Positions 16,222-24,532 of a stretch of DNA of 30,299 nucleotides are shown here, piece by piece; the stretch's first letter is position 1, and every line of letters begins with the position of its first letter. A program made the translations under genes and the position numbers. Location: positions 1-30,299 of the IMG/VR virus record IMGVR_UViG_3300010885_036068, one strand, 5' to 3'. The notes below the pieces were generated by a model. The model had not been told where the DNA came from, searched no databases, and saw nothing but the letters and a program-made list of their open reading frames with translations. This DNA comes from a virus.

Positions 16222-19200
16222 ATGCCTAGAGATATTATTGGTGAAAGTTTTAAACCCTACGTGGCTAAACAAATTGATGTTAGACAAACTGCGCTAGGTA
16301 TATATAGAGAAAGAGACCCAGATTTATTAAAATATATAAATAATAATACATCTTGGGTTAGATTATCTTCTGGAGTTAATATAACCTATGAAAAAGCAAA
16401 AGAACTAGGAGTTACTAACTTCTCAGGTAATCTTTTAGCTAAAAAATCAGTATTATTTTCAGCTAGAAAATATGAAAATTATAGTGCTGGGGCATATGAG
16501 GGAGACTTTACTCATGGTATAGGTTATACTTTACAAAACCCATCATATGGTTACACACCTGCAATTGGTTTAGCAGGAAACGATTTAACAGAAGTAGATC
16601 CTTCTAAATATGGTCTAGTACCACCACCAGGTATAATATCAGCTGATATTAAATCATTAAATAGAGGTTCATTAAGAGAAGCTACGGTTGAAATAGTATG
16701 CCATAGTTTAGCTCAATTTCGAATATTAGAAGCATTATATTTAAAACTAAAATTTAGTATGTTTCTAGAATGGGGACATACTTTATGGTATGACAACACT
16801 GGTACACTTCGTAATGATATGCCCGATTGGATACATCAAGGTTTCTTAAATGGAGATTATGACCAAGATAAAATGTTGGAAATATTAGAACAAGAAAGAG
16901 AAAAATTTTGTGGAAACTATGATGGGTACTTAGGATATGTTAAAAATTTCGATTGGGAATTAAGACAAGATGGAGGATATAATATAACATTAAAACTTAT
17001 ATCTATAGGTGATGTTATTGAATCCCTAAAACTTAATATGAATTACCCAGGCGTAAATGATAATAGTACAGCAGAAGAACAAAAAAATCTTCCACCAGTC
17101 ATGGTTAATAAAAATAAGTCTACAATAAATCAAATATTGTACGCTATTAGAAGTGAGATGGATCAACATGCTGAAGAAGGTACAATAAATGGATTTAATA
17201 ATGGAGGAACTAGCGTTAGTTTATCAGCTAGTGAGATTGTTAGGATGACAAAAAATAATTCTTATTTTGATTTAATCAAACCTAATTATTTTGATCCTAA
17301 AGAAGTAACAGATTGAGATAAAGCTAGTAATATTTTAGTATATCAAGAAGTTATAAGAAATAAATATTATAGTTTATTAACAGACAATGATGGAGAATTT
17401 ACTGAAGGTTATTTCTATTATATGAAATTAGGATCATTATTAAGAATAATAGAATCCTTTTTATTAAAATATGATACTTCTAAATCTAATGCTGATGGTG
17501 TTCATAAACCTATATTTTATATAGACCATGATTTTGATTCTAATTTATGTTTAACTATACCTAACCAAGGAAGTTCAGATCCACAAGTATGTTTACTAAA
17601 ACCATCAGACAACTCAGCTCAAGGTGGAGGTAGTGGAACTGCTTCCGCTAAACAAACATACACTAAATATACTTATCTAGTAAAATCAGACATACTTAGT
17701 GACAAATATATCCAAAGAGAAAGTTTAACACCAGGTGTTACTGCTGATGATGCTGATTTTAATAGTTTTGATGCTTATGTAATTAAATATCCCCCTAATG
17801 AAATCCAAGGAGGAGAAACTGATGGTGATAAGTTTGAAAAAATTGAATTTTACGAAGAAGGAGATAGTAGTAATACCTATCTAACAACATCAGGTAATAC
17901 AACATTTTATTTTGATGATTATTATTATCTTTACCTACCTGATGGAGATGGAATATCATATAATACTGAAGATGACATTGAAGTAGCAGAAACTTGGTGG
18001 ACTACTAGTTGGATGGAAGGAGCTTCATCTACTGTAGATAATGCTAAAAACTTATCAGGTTTAGGTGATTATTTTAGAGTTAATGGGTATCCATTCTTAG
18101 GTAAATTTATGCATATCCATGTTAATTTAGATTATATAGCCACTACATTAGCAAACAACATAGATGAAGAAGGAAAAATATCATTATATGCATTCTTATC
18201 ACAACTAATGAAAGGAATTTCAGATGCTACAGGACAAATAAATACATTTGAATTAATATATGATGATTTAACTAACTATTTTTATATAATAGATAGTAAT
18301 ACTCTCCCAGGAGCAGGTGAATACTTAGGTAAAAATACTATCCCAACAAGACTTAATGTTAATTTATTAAATGTAAATGAAGGTAGTTTTGTAAAAGAAG
18401 TATCAATTAAAAGTGAGTTAGATAATAAATTTGCAGCTACTATATCAATAGGTGCTCAAGCTAATGGTAATAAAGTAGGAGAAAACGCTACTGCCTTAAG
18501 TAAATTAAATGTTGGGTATGAAGATAGAATACTTAAAGAAAAATCTAGTATAATAGACTCTTCAACAGAAGACACAACAACAACCGATGGATCTGGTTCA
18601 ATTTCTCCTCAACAAGCATATGCTAATAACTTAGCACAATATGCTGGGCTTATTAATAAACTCCAACTGGGAACAATAACACCAGATGATATTACTAGTG
18701 GTACAGATGCTGTTGTTGATTTATTTAAATATCAATTAGGATACTATACTCAACAAGGAAACATTGGTGGTGTTGGATTTATTCCTATTAACCTTCAATT
18801 ATCAATGAAGGGACTTAGTGGACCTAGAATATATGAATCTTATACTATAAATGATGAAATACTTCCTGACAACTATAGAAATAATATCCAGTTCATAGCT
18901 AAAGGAGTATCTCATAAAATTAGTGATAATGATTGGGTTACTACTTTAGAAAGTCTTAGTGGCCCTAGACAAAGTAGTTTAAAACCATTAGGAAGTGAAA
19001 ACTTCATAACAGGTGATGGAGGTACTGGAGGAAATTATCAACCTAACCCAGATAATAACAAACCAGTAGTAAATGAAAATGCTACCCCAACAGAAAACTC
19101 AATTATAGAAGCAACACCTACTAACCCAGGAGCATGGATCATAGTTAATGGTGATAAAAGAATTGACTCTGCTTATAAATTAAGAGCACATCACTCTGAA

Positions 19201-19644
19201 AAACAAAACTGGCAAGCTGATCCTAATAATATTAGAAGTGGAGGTTGGACTAGAACATTTGGAAGTAATACTAAAGGTGCAGCAGCATATGTATATGATT
19301 TAGTCTTGTATAGAGATGAAGGAAATGGAGTAACTAATAGACCTTCAGTACCATCCCCAGTAAATGGAAAAATTGTTCAACTTAATAGAGTTAAAGATTC
19401 ATATATTACAATTGAAGAAGAAACTACAAAAGAATGGTATAGATTATTACATATGGATAACTTTACAGTTGGGGTAGGTGACACAGTCACTAGAGGTCAA
19501 TTAATTGGAAAACAAAGTGATATAATGACTGGAAAAAATAAAAATGGAAAACCATTTAAGAAAAATGTCCATTTACATGTAGAGTTTCCTAATGGAGGAG
19601 TATTAATAAATTATATACATGACTTATTTAATAATACATTCTAA
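16222..19644 (+). CDS. Tail hub/spike protein with C-terminal M23-like domain, interrupted by TGA
   Basis: The reading frame is continuous from 16222 to 19644 except for one TGA at 17314-17316; read through, it gives 1,140 residues. The part before the TGA (364 residues) has the aspect of a baseplate hub protein (FRILEALYLKLKFSMFLEWG, then GYLGYVKNFDWELRQDGGYN). The frame stays open after the TGA with sensible protein (DKASNILVYQEVIRNKYYSL) before the next ATG at 17422, so the second half is not a separate gene with a clean start. The C-terminus (about 970-1135) resembles an M23 peptidase: Asp1026, RLLHMDNF with His1077, GDTVTRGQLIGKQ, and VHLHVEF with His1117 and His1119. The first zinc-ligand position (Asp minus 4) is Ala1022, so activity is doubtful. 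A combined T4 gp27/gp5-like hub and lysin role is inferred. The alternative is two genes, 16222-17316 and 17422-19644. Confidence 0.75.
17314..17316 (+). other. In-frame TGA codon in the hub gene
   Basis: TGA lies between GAT (Asp) and GAT (Asp) at codon 365. The frame remains open for another 775 sense codons. No start codon or leader follows closely, and the 35 codons between the TGA and the next ATG look like real protein. Confidence 0.75.
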
Positions 19645-20186
19645 TGGCTTATATTCCTCAAAATAAAATACAAACTAATCTATATACATCTGGAGGTGAA
19701 TTTAAATACTTAAATTCTACTTTAATATATGTAGGTGCTTATCATAAACTTTACAACGGTAAGTACTTTACAGGTGCTACCCCTAATTTTCCTGATAAAA
19801 GAGAGATACTAGCTATACAAAATAAACAAGCATATGAACAAGCAGAAGCAGGAGGAGGAGAAGCTTCATTAGCTATACCTTATTCTCCAATATTACCTAC
19901 ACAGCAAGATTATTCTAATGGGGAATTTATACGTTATTTTAGTATTAAAAGAAATCAACCTATATTTACTGAAATAGATAAAGATACTTACAACCAATTT
20001 CAAAAACAAAGTTCTGATGTACTTTGGAAGTTATATAGAACATTTTCCTTATTTTGGAAACTAACAGGGACAATAGAAGATGTAGCTCAAGTAAATAAGA
20101 ACATAATTGAGTTAACAGAACAAAGAGAAAAAGCATTAGGACTTGGTTTATATTTAAAAGAAAATTATATTCAATACTACAAATAA
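19644..20186 (+). CDS. Conserved virion-type protein, unknown function
   Basis: 180 residues, starting in a one-base overlap with the hub stop codon (TAATGG) and ending in the same type of overlap with the next gene. The N-terminus (PQNKIQTNLYTSGGEFKYLN, then YVGAYHKLYNGKYFTGATPN) and the middle (FIRYFSIKRNQPIFTEIDKD) look like proteins that recur next to hub genes in T4-like phages of aquatic bacteria; I cannot name a T4 equivalent. The C-terminal 60 residues are helical with many aromatic residues (LWKLYRTFSLFWKLTG). Its position between hub and first fibre suggests a baseplate part or a fibre-docking protein. Function is inferred from context only. Confidence 0.65.
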   Translation: MAYIPQNKIQTNLYTSGGEFKYLNSTLIYVGAYHKLYNGKYFTGATPNFPDKREILAIQNKQAYEQAEAGGGEASLAIPYSPILPTQQDYSNGEFIRYFSIKRNQPIFTEIDKDTYNQFQKQSSDVLWKLYRTFSLFWKLTGTIEDVAQVNKNIIELTEQREKALGLGLYLKENYIQYYK

Positions 20187-21436
20187 TGTCAGAATATTTT
20201 CCATTTGATACCTCAGACATAGGATCCTATTCAGGGTCATTTTCTGGATCATTTTTTGGTGATGGAAGCGGGATTACAGGTATAAGTGCTTCTTTCTTTT
20301 CAGGAAGTGTTACAAATGCTATAAGTGCTTCTTATGCAGCTAATGGTGGAGTAACTCAATTATTAGCTGGTGCTAATATATCCCTATCACCAACTACTGG
20401 AGTTGGACAAGTTACAATTAGTTCAACAGCAGGTGGAGGAGGATTTAATACAGCAACAGGATCCTATGGATCTTTTTATGACACAACAACTCAAACTAAT
20501 GTTGCTGGTACTGCTCGCTCAATGTCTCTTAATACAACAGACATTACAAATGGTGTATCTGTTTCCGGTTCTACAAATCCTTTTAACACATATATTAAAG
20601 TAGAAAATGCCGGTGTATATAATATACAATTTTCTGCTCAAGTAGATAAAACAGATAGTGGAACTGATGAGATATGGATATGGATTAGAAAAAACGGAAC
20701 AAATTTAACAGATACAGCAACATCAATACAACTCCAAGGAAACGGAGCTCATTATGTTGCAGCGTGGAATTTCTTTGTAAATGCAGCTGCAGGTGATTAC
20801 TTTCAACTAATGTGGTATTCACCAGACGCAAATGTACGTTTACATGCTGAGCCAGCATTTGGAGTAGTGCCAGGTATTCCTTCTTTAATAGTAACTGCAA
20901 ACCGTGTAGACCAATTTTTATCAAACACAGGTTCATTCAGTGGATCATTTACAGGCTCATTATTTGGTACTGCAAGTTGGGCTACTAGTGCCGCAACAGC
21001 TTCATCAGTGAATGGTGCTACTATTAATAATACCGCTTGGACTTCATACACCCCAGTTTGGACAGCAGCATCAATAAACCCAGTTATAAATAACGGAACA
21101 ATAACAGGTCAATATAAAGTAATTGGTAAAACTTGTTTTGTAAGAGGTAATGTAGCAATGGGATCAACCACAACATTCGGCACAGGAGAATGGTACATAT
21201 CAATGCCATTTACAGCCTCACATGCAGATGCTATATTGATGACAGCAAATTTACTAGATAATGGAGCAGCGTGGTACAATGCCACAGTAAATGGAGCACG
21301 CGCTGGATTAAATTACAAAGCAGCAATACAGTATCAAGCTGTTGGAGGTACAGCTAATGACATAAACGCAACTCAACCATTTACTTGGGCTAATAGTGAT
21401 AGATTCCTTTGGAATGGAAGTTTTGAAATAGCATAA
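20186..21436 (+). CDS. Tail fibre protein with C1q-like domain
   Basis: 416 residues. The N-terminal 100 residues are Gly/Ser-rich (SGSFSGSFFGDGSGITG, then SGSVTNAISASYAANGG), the fibre-shaft motif used repeatedly in this island. Residues about 105-245 look like a C1q/TNF-type jelly roll: GSYGSFYDTTTQTN, then AGVYNIQFSAQVDK, IWIWIRKNGTN and AGDYFQLMWYS. After another GSFTGSLFGTASWA shaft motif, the C-terminal domain (WTSYTPVWTA...INNGTITGQYKVIG, GTGEWYISMPF) resembles β-sandwich tips of phage fibres. It is likely a trimeric short fibre or baseplate adhesin; receptor binding by the tip is inference. It starts in a TAATG overlap and ends before a new motif copy. Confidence 0.75.
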   Translation: MSEYFPFDTSDIGSYSGSFSGSFFGDGSGITGISASFFSGSVTNAISASYAANGGVTQLLAGANISLSPTTGVGQVTISSTAGGGGFNTATGSYGSFYDTTTQTNVAGTARSMSLNTTDITNGVSVSGSTNPFNTYIKVENAGVYNIQFSAQVDKTDSGTDEIWIWIRKNGTNLTDTATSIQLQGNGAHYVAAWNFFVNAAAGDYFQLMWYSPDANVRLHAEPAFGVVPGIPSLIVTANRVDQFLSNTGSFSGSFTGSLFGTASWATSAATASSVNGATINNTAWTSYTPVWTAASINPVINNGTITGQYKVIGKTCFVRGNVAMGSTTTFGTGEWYISMPFTASHADAILMTANLLDNGAAWYNATVNGARAGLNYKAAIQYQAVGGTANDINATQPFTWANSDRFLWNGSFEIA

Positions 21437-21450
21437 AATAATAAATAATA

Positions 21451-21459
21451 ATATTTATA
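21451..21459 (+). promoter_or_regulatory. ATATTTATA element upstream of the fibre-accessory genes
   Basis: Copy 9, 22 nt before the start at 21473, preceded by an A/T-only stretch (AATAATAAATAATA). Confidence 0.5.
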
Positions 21460-21472
21460 ACAAAACACTACT

Positions 21473-21862
21473 ATGTCAGCAGGAAGATATTCATTTACAA
21501 TAGAACAAGGAACTACATTCCAATTAGAATTAATATATAAAGATAGTAATCTAACCCCAGTTAATTTAACTGGGTATAGTGGGAGAATGCAGATTCGACC
21601 CACAGTAGATTCTAATACTGTTTATCTTACATTATCTAGTTCTTTAAATGCTGATGGTACTGGCCTAAATTTTAGCGGTAGCAGTGGAACTAACCCACCA
21701 TCATCTGGCTCCATCGGAATATATATATCTTCATGTACCTCATCATTACTTAACTTTACTAACGCTTATTACGACTTAGAAATATATTCTGGTAGTAACT
21801 GCCCTTACACTGTAAGATTAATTGAAGGTCAAGTTCAACTTTCTAAAGAAGTAACTAGATGA
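21473..21862 (+). CDS. Small β-rich virion/fibre-accessory protein
   Basis: 129 residues, with the N-terminal pattern GRYSFTIEQGTTFQLELIYK followed by NLTGYSGRMQIRPTVDSNTV. This β-sandwich-like signature is common in small proteins beside phage fibre genes and resembles the N-terminal domain type of baseplate upper (BppU-like) proteins; I do not claim that family firmly. The C-terminus ends YTVRLIEGQVQLSKEVTR. The TGA stop overlaps the following ATG (ATGA at 21859-21862), giving translational coupling. If TGA were sense here only three residues would be added before TAG, so this stop gives no information on recoding. Confidence 0.65.
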   Translation: MSAGRYSFTIEQGTTFQLELIYKDSNLTPVNLTGYSGRMQIRPTVDSNTVYLTLSSSLNADGTGLNFSGSSGTNPPSSGSIGIYISSCTSSLLNFTNAYYDLEIYSGSNCPYTVRLIEGQVQLSKEVTR

Positions 21863-22074
21863 GAGTTATAGAAGTAGTAACTCAAGGACCTGTTGGTCCT
21901 ACTGGTCCTGCGGGCCCAATATCTACTGGATCATTATCCCTATCTAATGTCTTAACTTTAATCCCACAACACCCCTTACCATCAGGAGTAGCAACAGGAT
22001 CATTTGCTGTATCATCAAGTGTACCTCCAAAACCTTATTTTTTCGATGGAACAAGTTGGAATGGACTTTATTAA
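21859..22074 (+). CDS. Small collagen-like protein
   Basis: 71 residues. It begins MRVIEVVTQ, then carries a short collagen-type Gly-x-y run (GPVGPTGPAGPI) and ends with YFFDGTSWNGLY, a short aromatic tail like those on small phage surface proteins. The start overlaps the previous stop by 4 nt (ATGA). The same N-terminal logic (a hydrophobic IIEIATV-like strand, then Gly-Pro repeats) recurs in the next gene, so the two are probably related fibre or decoration components. The Gly-x-y run is only about four triplets, too short for a long triple helix. The specific role is unknown. Confidence 0.65.
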   Translation: MRVIEVVTQGPVGPTGPAGPISTGSLSLSNVLTLIPQHPLPSGVATGSFAVSSSVPPKPYFFDGTSWNGLY

Positions 22075-22082
22075 TATTTATA
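22074..22082 (+). promoter_or_regulatory. ATATTTATA element upstream of the second collagen-like gene
   Basis: Copy 10, overlapping the last base of the preceding stop codon and 35 nt before the start at 22109. Confidence 0.45.
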
Positions 22083-22108
22083 ATAAATCTAACACGTGGT
22101 AAAGTTTT

Positions 22109-22639
22109 ATGAGTAATACAGTAAAAGATAATTCTTCATTTAATTATATAACTGTTGTTCCTGAGTCTGGGAATAACATTACTGTCACTCAACCTCTTGT
22201 TAAGATAATTGAAATAGCAACAGTAGGACCTCAAGGACCATCAGGACCTCCAGGTTCAGGAAGTAGCGGTCCATTTATAGACTTTGGATCATATTGGGCT
22301 GCGGAAGATAATTTACAAGTTACAGGTTCATTTAAAACAACTGGATCTATTTTATTTGTAAGTACTAACTCTAGTATTGTATCAAATCCTGCTTTTGCAA
22401 GTAATGATTTCTTTTTAGTAAGAAATTTAATTACAACATTTGTAATAAATGATGGAGTACAAATCACATCATCAGCAAATAATCCTATACAAGTATTAGG
22501 TACTAATAATAATAACCTACTACAAGTATCACAAAGTGGATTAGTAATATTTTCTACATCATCAGTAAATCCTTCAGGTAACGCACCTAACGGAGGTATT
22601 TTATTTACTTCAACAAACTTTTTCGTAGGATTAGAATAG
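22109..22639 (+). CDS. Collagen-like fibre/decoration protein
   Basis: 176 residues. The N-terminus (YITVVPESGNNITVTQPLVK) leads into KIIEIATVGPQGPSGPPGSG, a collagen-like Gly-x-y run similar to that of the preceding small protein. The rest is β-rich and Ser/Asn/Thr-rich (DFGSYWAAEDNLQVTGSFKT, then SNNPIQVLGTNNNN-like repeats near QITSSANNPIQVLGTNNNNL), resembling shaft segments of phage fibres, and ends GILFTSTNFFVGLE. It probably trimerises through the Gly-x-y segment. It ends in TAG and is followed by another motif copy. Whether it is a fibre subunit or a capsid or tail decoration cannot be told from sequence. Confidence 0.65.
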   Translation: MSNTVKDNSSFNYITVVPESGNNITVTQPLVKIIEIATVGPQGPSGPPGSGSSGPFIDFGSYWAAEDNLQVTGSFKTTGSILFVSTNSSIVSNPAFASNDFFLVRNLITTFVINDGVQITSSANNPIQVLGTNNNNLLQVSQSGLVIFSTSSVNPSGNAPNGGILFTSTNFFVGLE

Positions 22640-22653
22640 GTCCTAAATTACAT

Positions 22654-22662
22654 ATATTTATA
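22654..22662 (+). promoter_or_regulatory. ATATTTATA element upstream of the first long fibre
   Basis: Copy 11, 29 nt before the start at 22683, followed by ACAAAATAAAAACATAAGA. Confidence 0.5.
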
Positions 22663-22682
22663 ACAAAATAAAAACATAAGAA

Positions 22683-23957
22683 ATGGCAACTTGGAAGAAA
22701 GTCATAGTCTCCGGATCAAATGCGGAGCTTAATCAGATAACAGCTAGTGGAGGTATTAACTCTACTTTACCAAACCAACAACAATCAAACTTCGTATCTT
22801 ATAATGCCTCAACAGGTCAATTAGGATATTTTAGTACTGGTTCACTTACAGCAGCAACAGCATCGTTTGTTACTGCTTCTAATGTTTATGGACCGTTTGG
22901 ATCAAATAGTATCTTAAGCGCTTCATTTGCTGTATCATCAGCATACGCAGCTGGAGGTATAGTATCAGCTAACTTAACTCAAGGTACTGGTGTAACAGCA
23001 TTTACTTATAATGGTGGAACAGCTCAATCAGTAGCAGTAAGTGGAGCCTCAGCGTTAACTACTAATAATCTTACTAAATGGACTGGGGCAGCTTTCTCAA
23101 CTTCCAGTTTAACAGATAATGGTACAACAATTACTGGAGGTACTTCAATTCAACTTACAGGTGCCTCATCTACATTATCAGGTTCATTTAGTGGATCATT
23201 TTCAGGAACATTAACAGGAACAGCATCTTGGGCTTCTAATGCATTATCAGCCGTAAATGCTAACACAGCGTCATTTGTATTAACTGCACAAACTGCCTCT
23301 TATGTTCAAACAGCTCAAACAGCTTCATTTGTATTAACTGCACAAACCGCATCATTTGTTTTACAAGCAGTTAGTGCTTCATTTGCTACAACAGCAGCTA
23401 CTGCTACAACAGCAACCTCAGCGAACTCAGCATCAAATATTACAAACGCTATTACTGCGGGTAATACTAATAATAACATTCTTACTGCAAATGGTGATGG
23501 AACAGTTACTGGTGAATCTACTTTAACATATGATGGTTCTTTATTAACAGTAAATGGTAGTGCTAACATAACAGGTAACTTAACTGTAGCAGGAACAGCT
23601 TCCTTTACTAACACAGATAACTTAACAATTCGTGACAAGTTTATCTTAATAAATAGTGGATCATCAACACTAGCAGACTCAGGTTGGATAACACAATATA
23701 ACGCAGCAGGATCTGGATCAGCATTTTACTTAGAAGCTGGTGCAGCCGGTAACGCAGGCCCATATGGTCGTTTTGCAGTAGCATTTGATGTTATAGGTAC
23801 TACTACAACACCAACACCTAGTGAATATGTAGTAACAGCAAAAATTAATCAAGCATCTAATCCAACAGATGCTGTACCACCAACATGGGGTACAGGATCA
23901 AGCGGAGCTGGTAACATGTGGATTACAAATGCTGGAGATGTTTTTATTTACGTATAA
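22683..23957 (+). CDS. Tail fibre protein A (WKKVIVSGS N-terminus)
   Basis: 424 residues. The N-terminal tag MATWKKVIVSGSNAELNQI is shared with the fibre at 24533 and probably docks both fibres to the same virion site. The shaft contains LSGSFSGSFSGTLTGTASWA and then five 9-residue repeats of the type TASFVLTAQ (23265-23399), giving a regular Ala/Ser/Thr-rich rod. The C-terminal part (NITGNLTVAGTASF, then LTIRDKFILINSGSSTLADS and GSGSAFYLEAGAAGNAG) is a pattern I associate with fibres of cyanophages and other T4-like aquatic phages. It is likely a trimeric adhesin subunit; which fibre contacts the receptor is unknown. Confidence 0.75.
   Translation: MATWKKVIVSGSNAELNQITASGGINSTLPNQQQSNFVSYNASTGQLGYFSTGSLTAATASFVTASNVYGPFGSNSILSASFAVSSAYAAGGIVSANLTQGTGVTAFTYNGGTAQSVAVSGASALTTNNLTKWTGAAFSTSSLTDNGTTITGGTSIQLTGASSTLSGSFSGSFSGTLTGTASWASNALSAVNANTASFVLTAQTASYVQTAQTASFVLTAQTASFVLQAVSASFATTAATATTATSANSASNITNAITAGNTNNNILTANGDGTVTGESTLTYDGSLLTVNGSANITGNLTVAGTASFTNTDNLTIRDKFILINSGSSTLADSGWITQYNAAGSGSAFYLEAGAAGNAGPYGRFAVAFDVIGTTTTPTPSEYVVTAKINQASNPTDAVPPTWGTGSSGAGNMWITNAGDVFIYV
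23265..23399 (+). repeat. Five 27-bp tandem repeats in fibre A
   Basis: The units encode TASFVLTAQ, TASYVQTAQ, TASFVLTAQ, TASFVLQAV and SASFATTAA in one frame. The first and third are most alike at DNA level. The array forms part of the fibre shaft and could change length by recombination. Confidence 0.8.
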
Positions 23958-23975
23958 AATAAAATTAGAAAAGTT

Positions 23976-24179
23976 ATGTCAATGCTAGATGACCTTAGAG
24001 GCAAATTTCAATCAACTGAAAAACAAGTTGATGTTGATACTAATAAACTAAGCCAACAAGAATTAGAATACCTGCTCACCCTCTTAAAAAATGTAAGTTT
24101 AAGAGGGGAGCATGTTGAAATGTTCTACGAATTAGTTTTGAAACTCCAAAAACAATACTTAGATTATCCATCTAAATAA
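23976..24179 (+). CDS. Small helical protein, unknown function (paralogue 1)
   Basis: 67 residues, predicted almost wholly helical: KLSQQELEYLLTLLKNVSLR, then GEHVEMFYELVLKLQKQYLD. The pattern (F/L)-x-x-x-E-L-x-(Y/F)-L, V-S-(L/I)-(R/K)-G, then a second amphipathic helix, recurs in the next gene, so the two look like paralogues. It lies between two long fibre genes with an A-rich leader (AGAAAAGTT) and no motif copy, so it is probably transcribed with fibre A. A fibre-assembly or accessory role is inferred from position only. Confidence 0.6.
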   Translation: MSMLDDLRGKFQSTEKQVDVDTNKLSQQELEYLLTLLKNVSLRGEHVEMFYELVLKLQKQYLDYPSK

Positions 24180-24191
24180 TAATAAAAAGTT

Positions 24192-24440
24192 ATGAATTTA
24201 TTCGCAGTAGATTTTAGTTTTAACGAACTACAATTCCTTAGACAATCATTAGATTTAGTATCAATTAAAGGTACAGACGCTAAATTTTTAGCTAGTCTTC
24301 AAATTAAAATTGAAAATGAATTAGTAGAAATACAACAAATGCTAGCTCAACAAGAAGTTGAAAAACAAGCAGCACTTCAAGAACTTATTGAAAGAGAGGA
24401 AAAAAAGACTAAAAAACAGTCATCCAATACCCCATCGTAA
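24192..24440 (+). CDS. Small helical protein, unknown function (paralogue 2)
   Basis: 82 residues: a helical hairpin core (FNELQFLRQSLDLVSIKGTD, then AKFLASLQIKIENELVEIQQ) followed by a charged coiled-coil tail rich in Glu, Lys and Gln. The core matches the neighbouring 67-residue protein in pattern (EL-x-(Y/F)-L ... VS(L/I)(R/K)G), suggesting a duplication. The leader AATAATAAAAAGTT is A-rich. It ends exactly where the twelfth motif copy begins. No family is recognised; a small chaperone for fibre trimerisation is one possibility. Confidence 0.6.
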   Translation: MNLFAVDFSFNELQFLRQSLDLVSIKGTDAKFLASLQIKIENELVEIQQMLAQQEVEKQAALQELIEREEKKTKKQSSNTPS

Positions 24441-24448
24441 TATTTATA
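24440..24448 (+). promoter_or_regulatory. ATATTTATA element upstream of the structured leader
   Basis: Copy 12 (ATATTTATAATAAA form). Unlike the other copies it lies 93 nt before the next ATG (24533), so the transcript would carry an unusually long leader. Confidence 0.5.
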
Positions 24449-24458
24449 ATAAACATCT

Positions 24459-24518
24459 GTTGTTGGCCGAAAGGAAGTAGGCATATGCATGGCATAAATG
24501 TATGTATCTAACCGCAAC
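24459..24518 (+). ncRNA. Predicted structured RNA leader of fibre B
   Basis: The 92-nt gap before fibre B can fold into a closed, three-way-junction-like structure. The outer stem pairs GTTG (24459-24462) with CAAC (24515-24518) and GG (24465-24466) with CC (24512-24513). An inner hairpin is CC-GAAA-GG (24467-24474), with a GNRA tetraloop. A second hairpin is TATGC-ATG-GCATA (24484-24496). Between them lies AAGGAAG, 7 nt before a possible 8-residue reading frame (24485-24511). The fold was assigned by eye; no known riboswitch or ribozyme class is claimed. Confidence 0.4.
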
Positions 24519-24532
24519 ATAATAATATTACT

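Noticed and set aside
17314-17316. Selenocysteine insertion at the in-frame TGA
   Set aside because: I see no stable hairpin directly downstream of either TGA, and no reason for a redox residue in these structural proteins.
20370-20603. Out-of-frame + strand open frame inside the C1q-like fibre
   Set aside because: It is a Leu/Gln-rich alternate frame within a well-supported fibre gene, with no leader.
23315-23638. Minus-strand open frame opposite fibre A
   Set aside because: It mirrors the tandem repeat and is Val/Ala-rich; it is explained by the repeat on the + strand.
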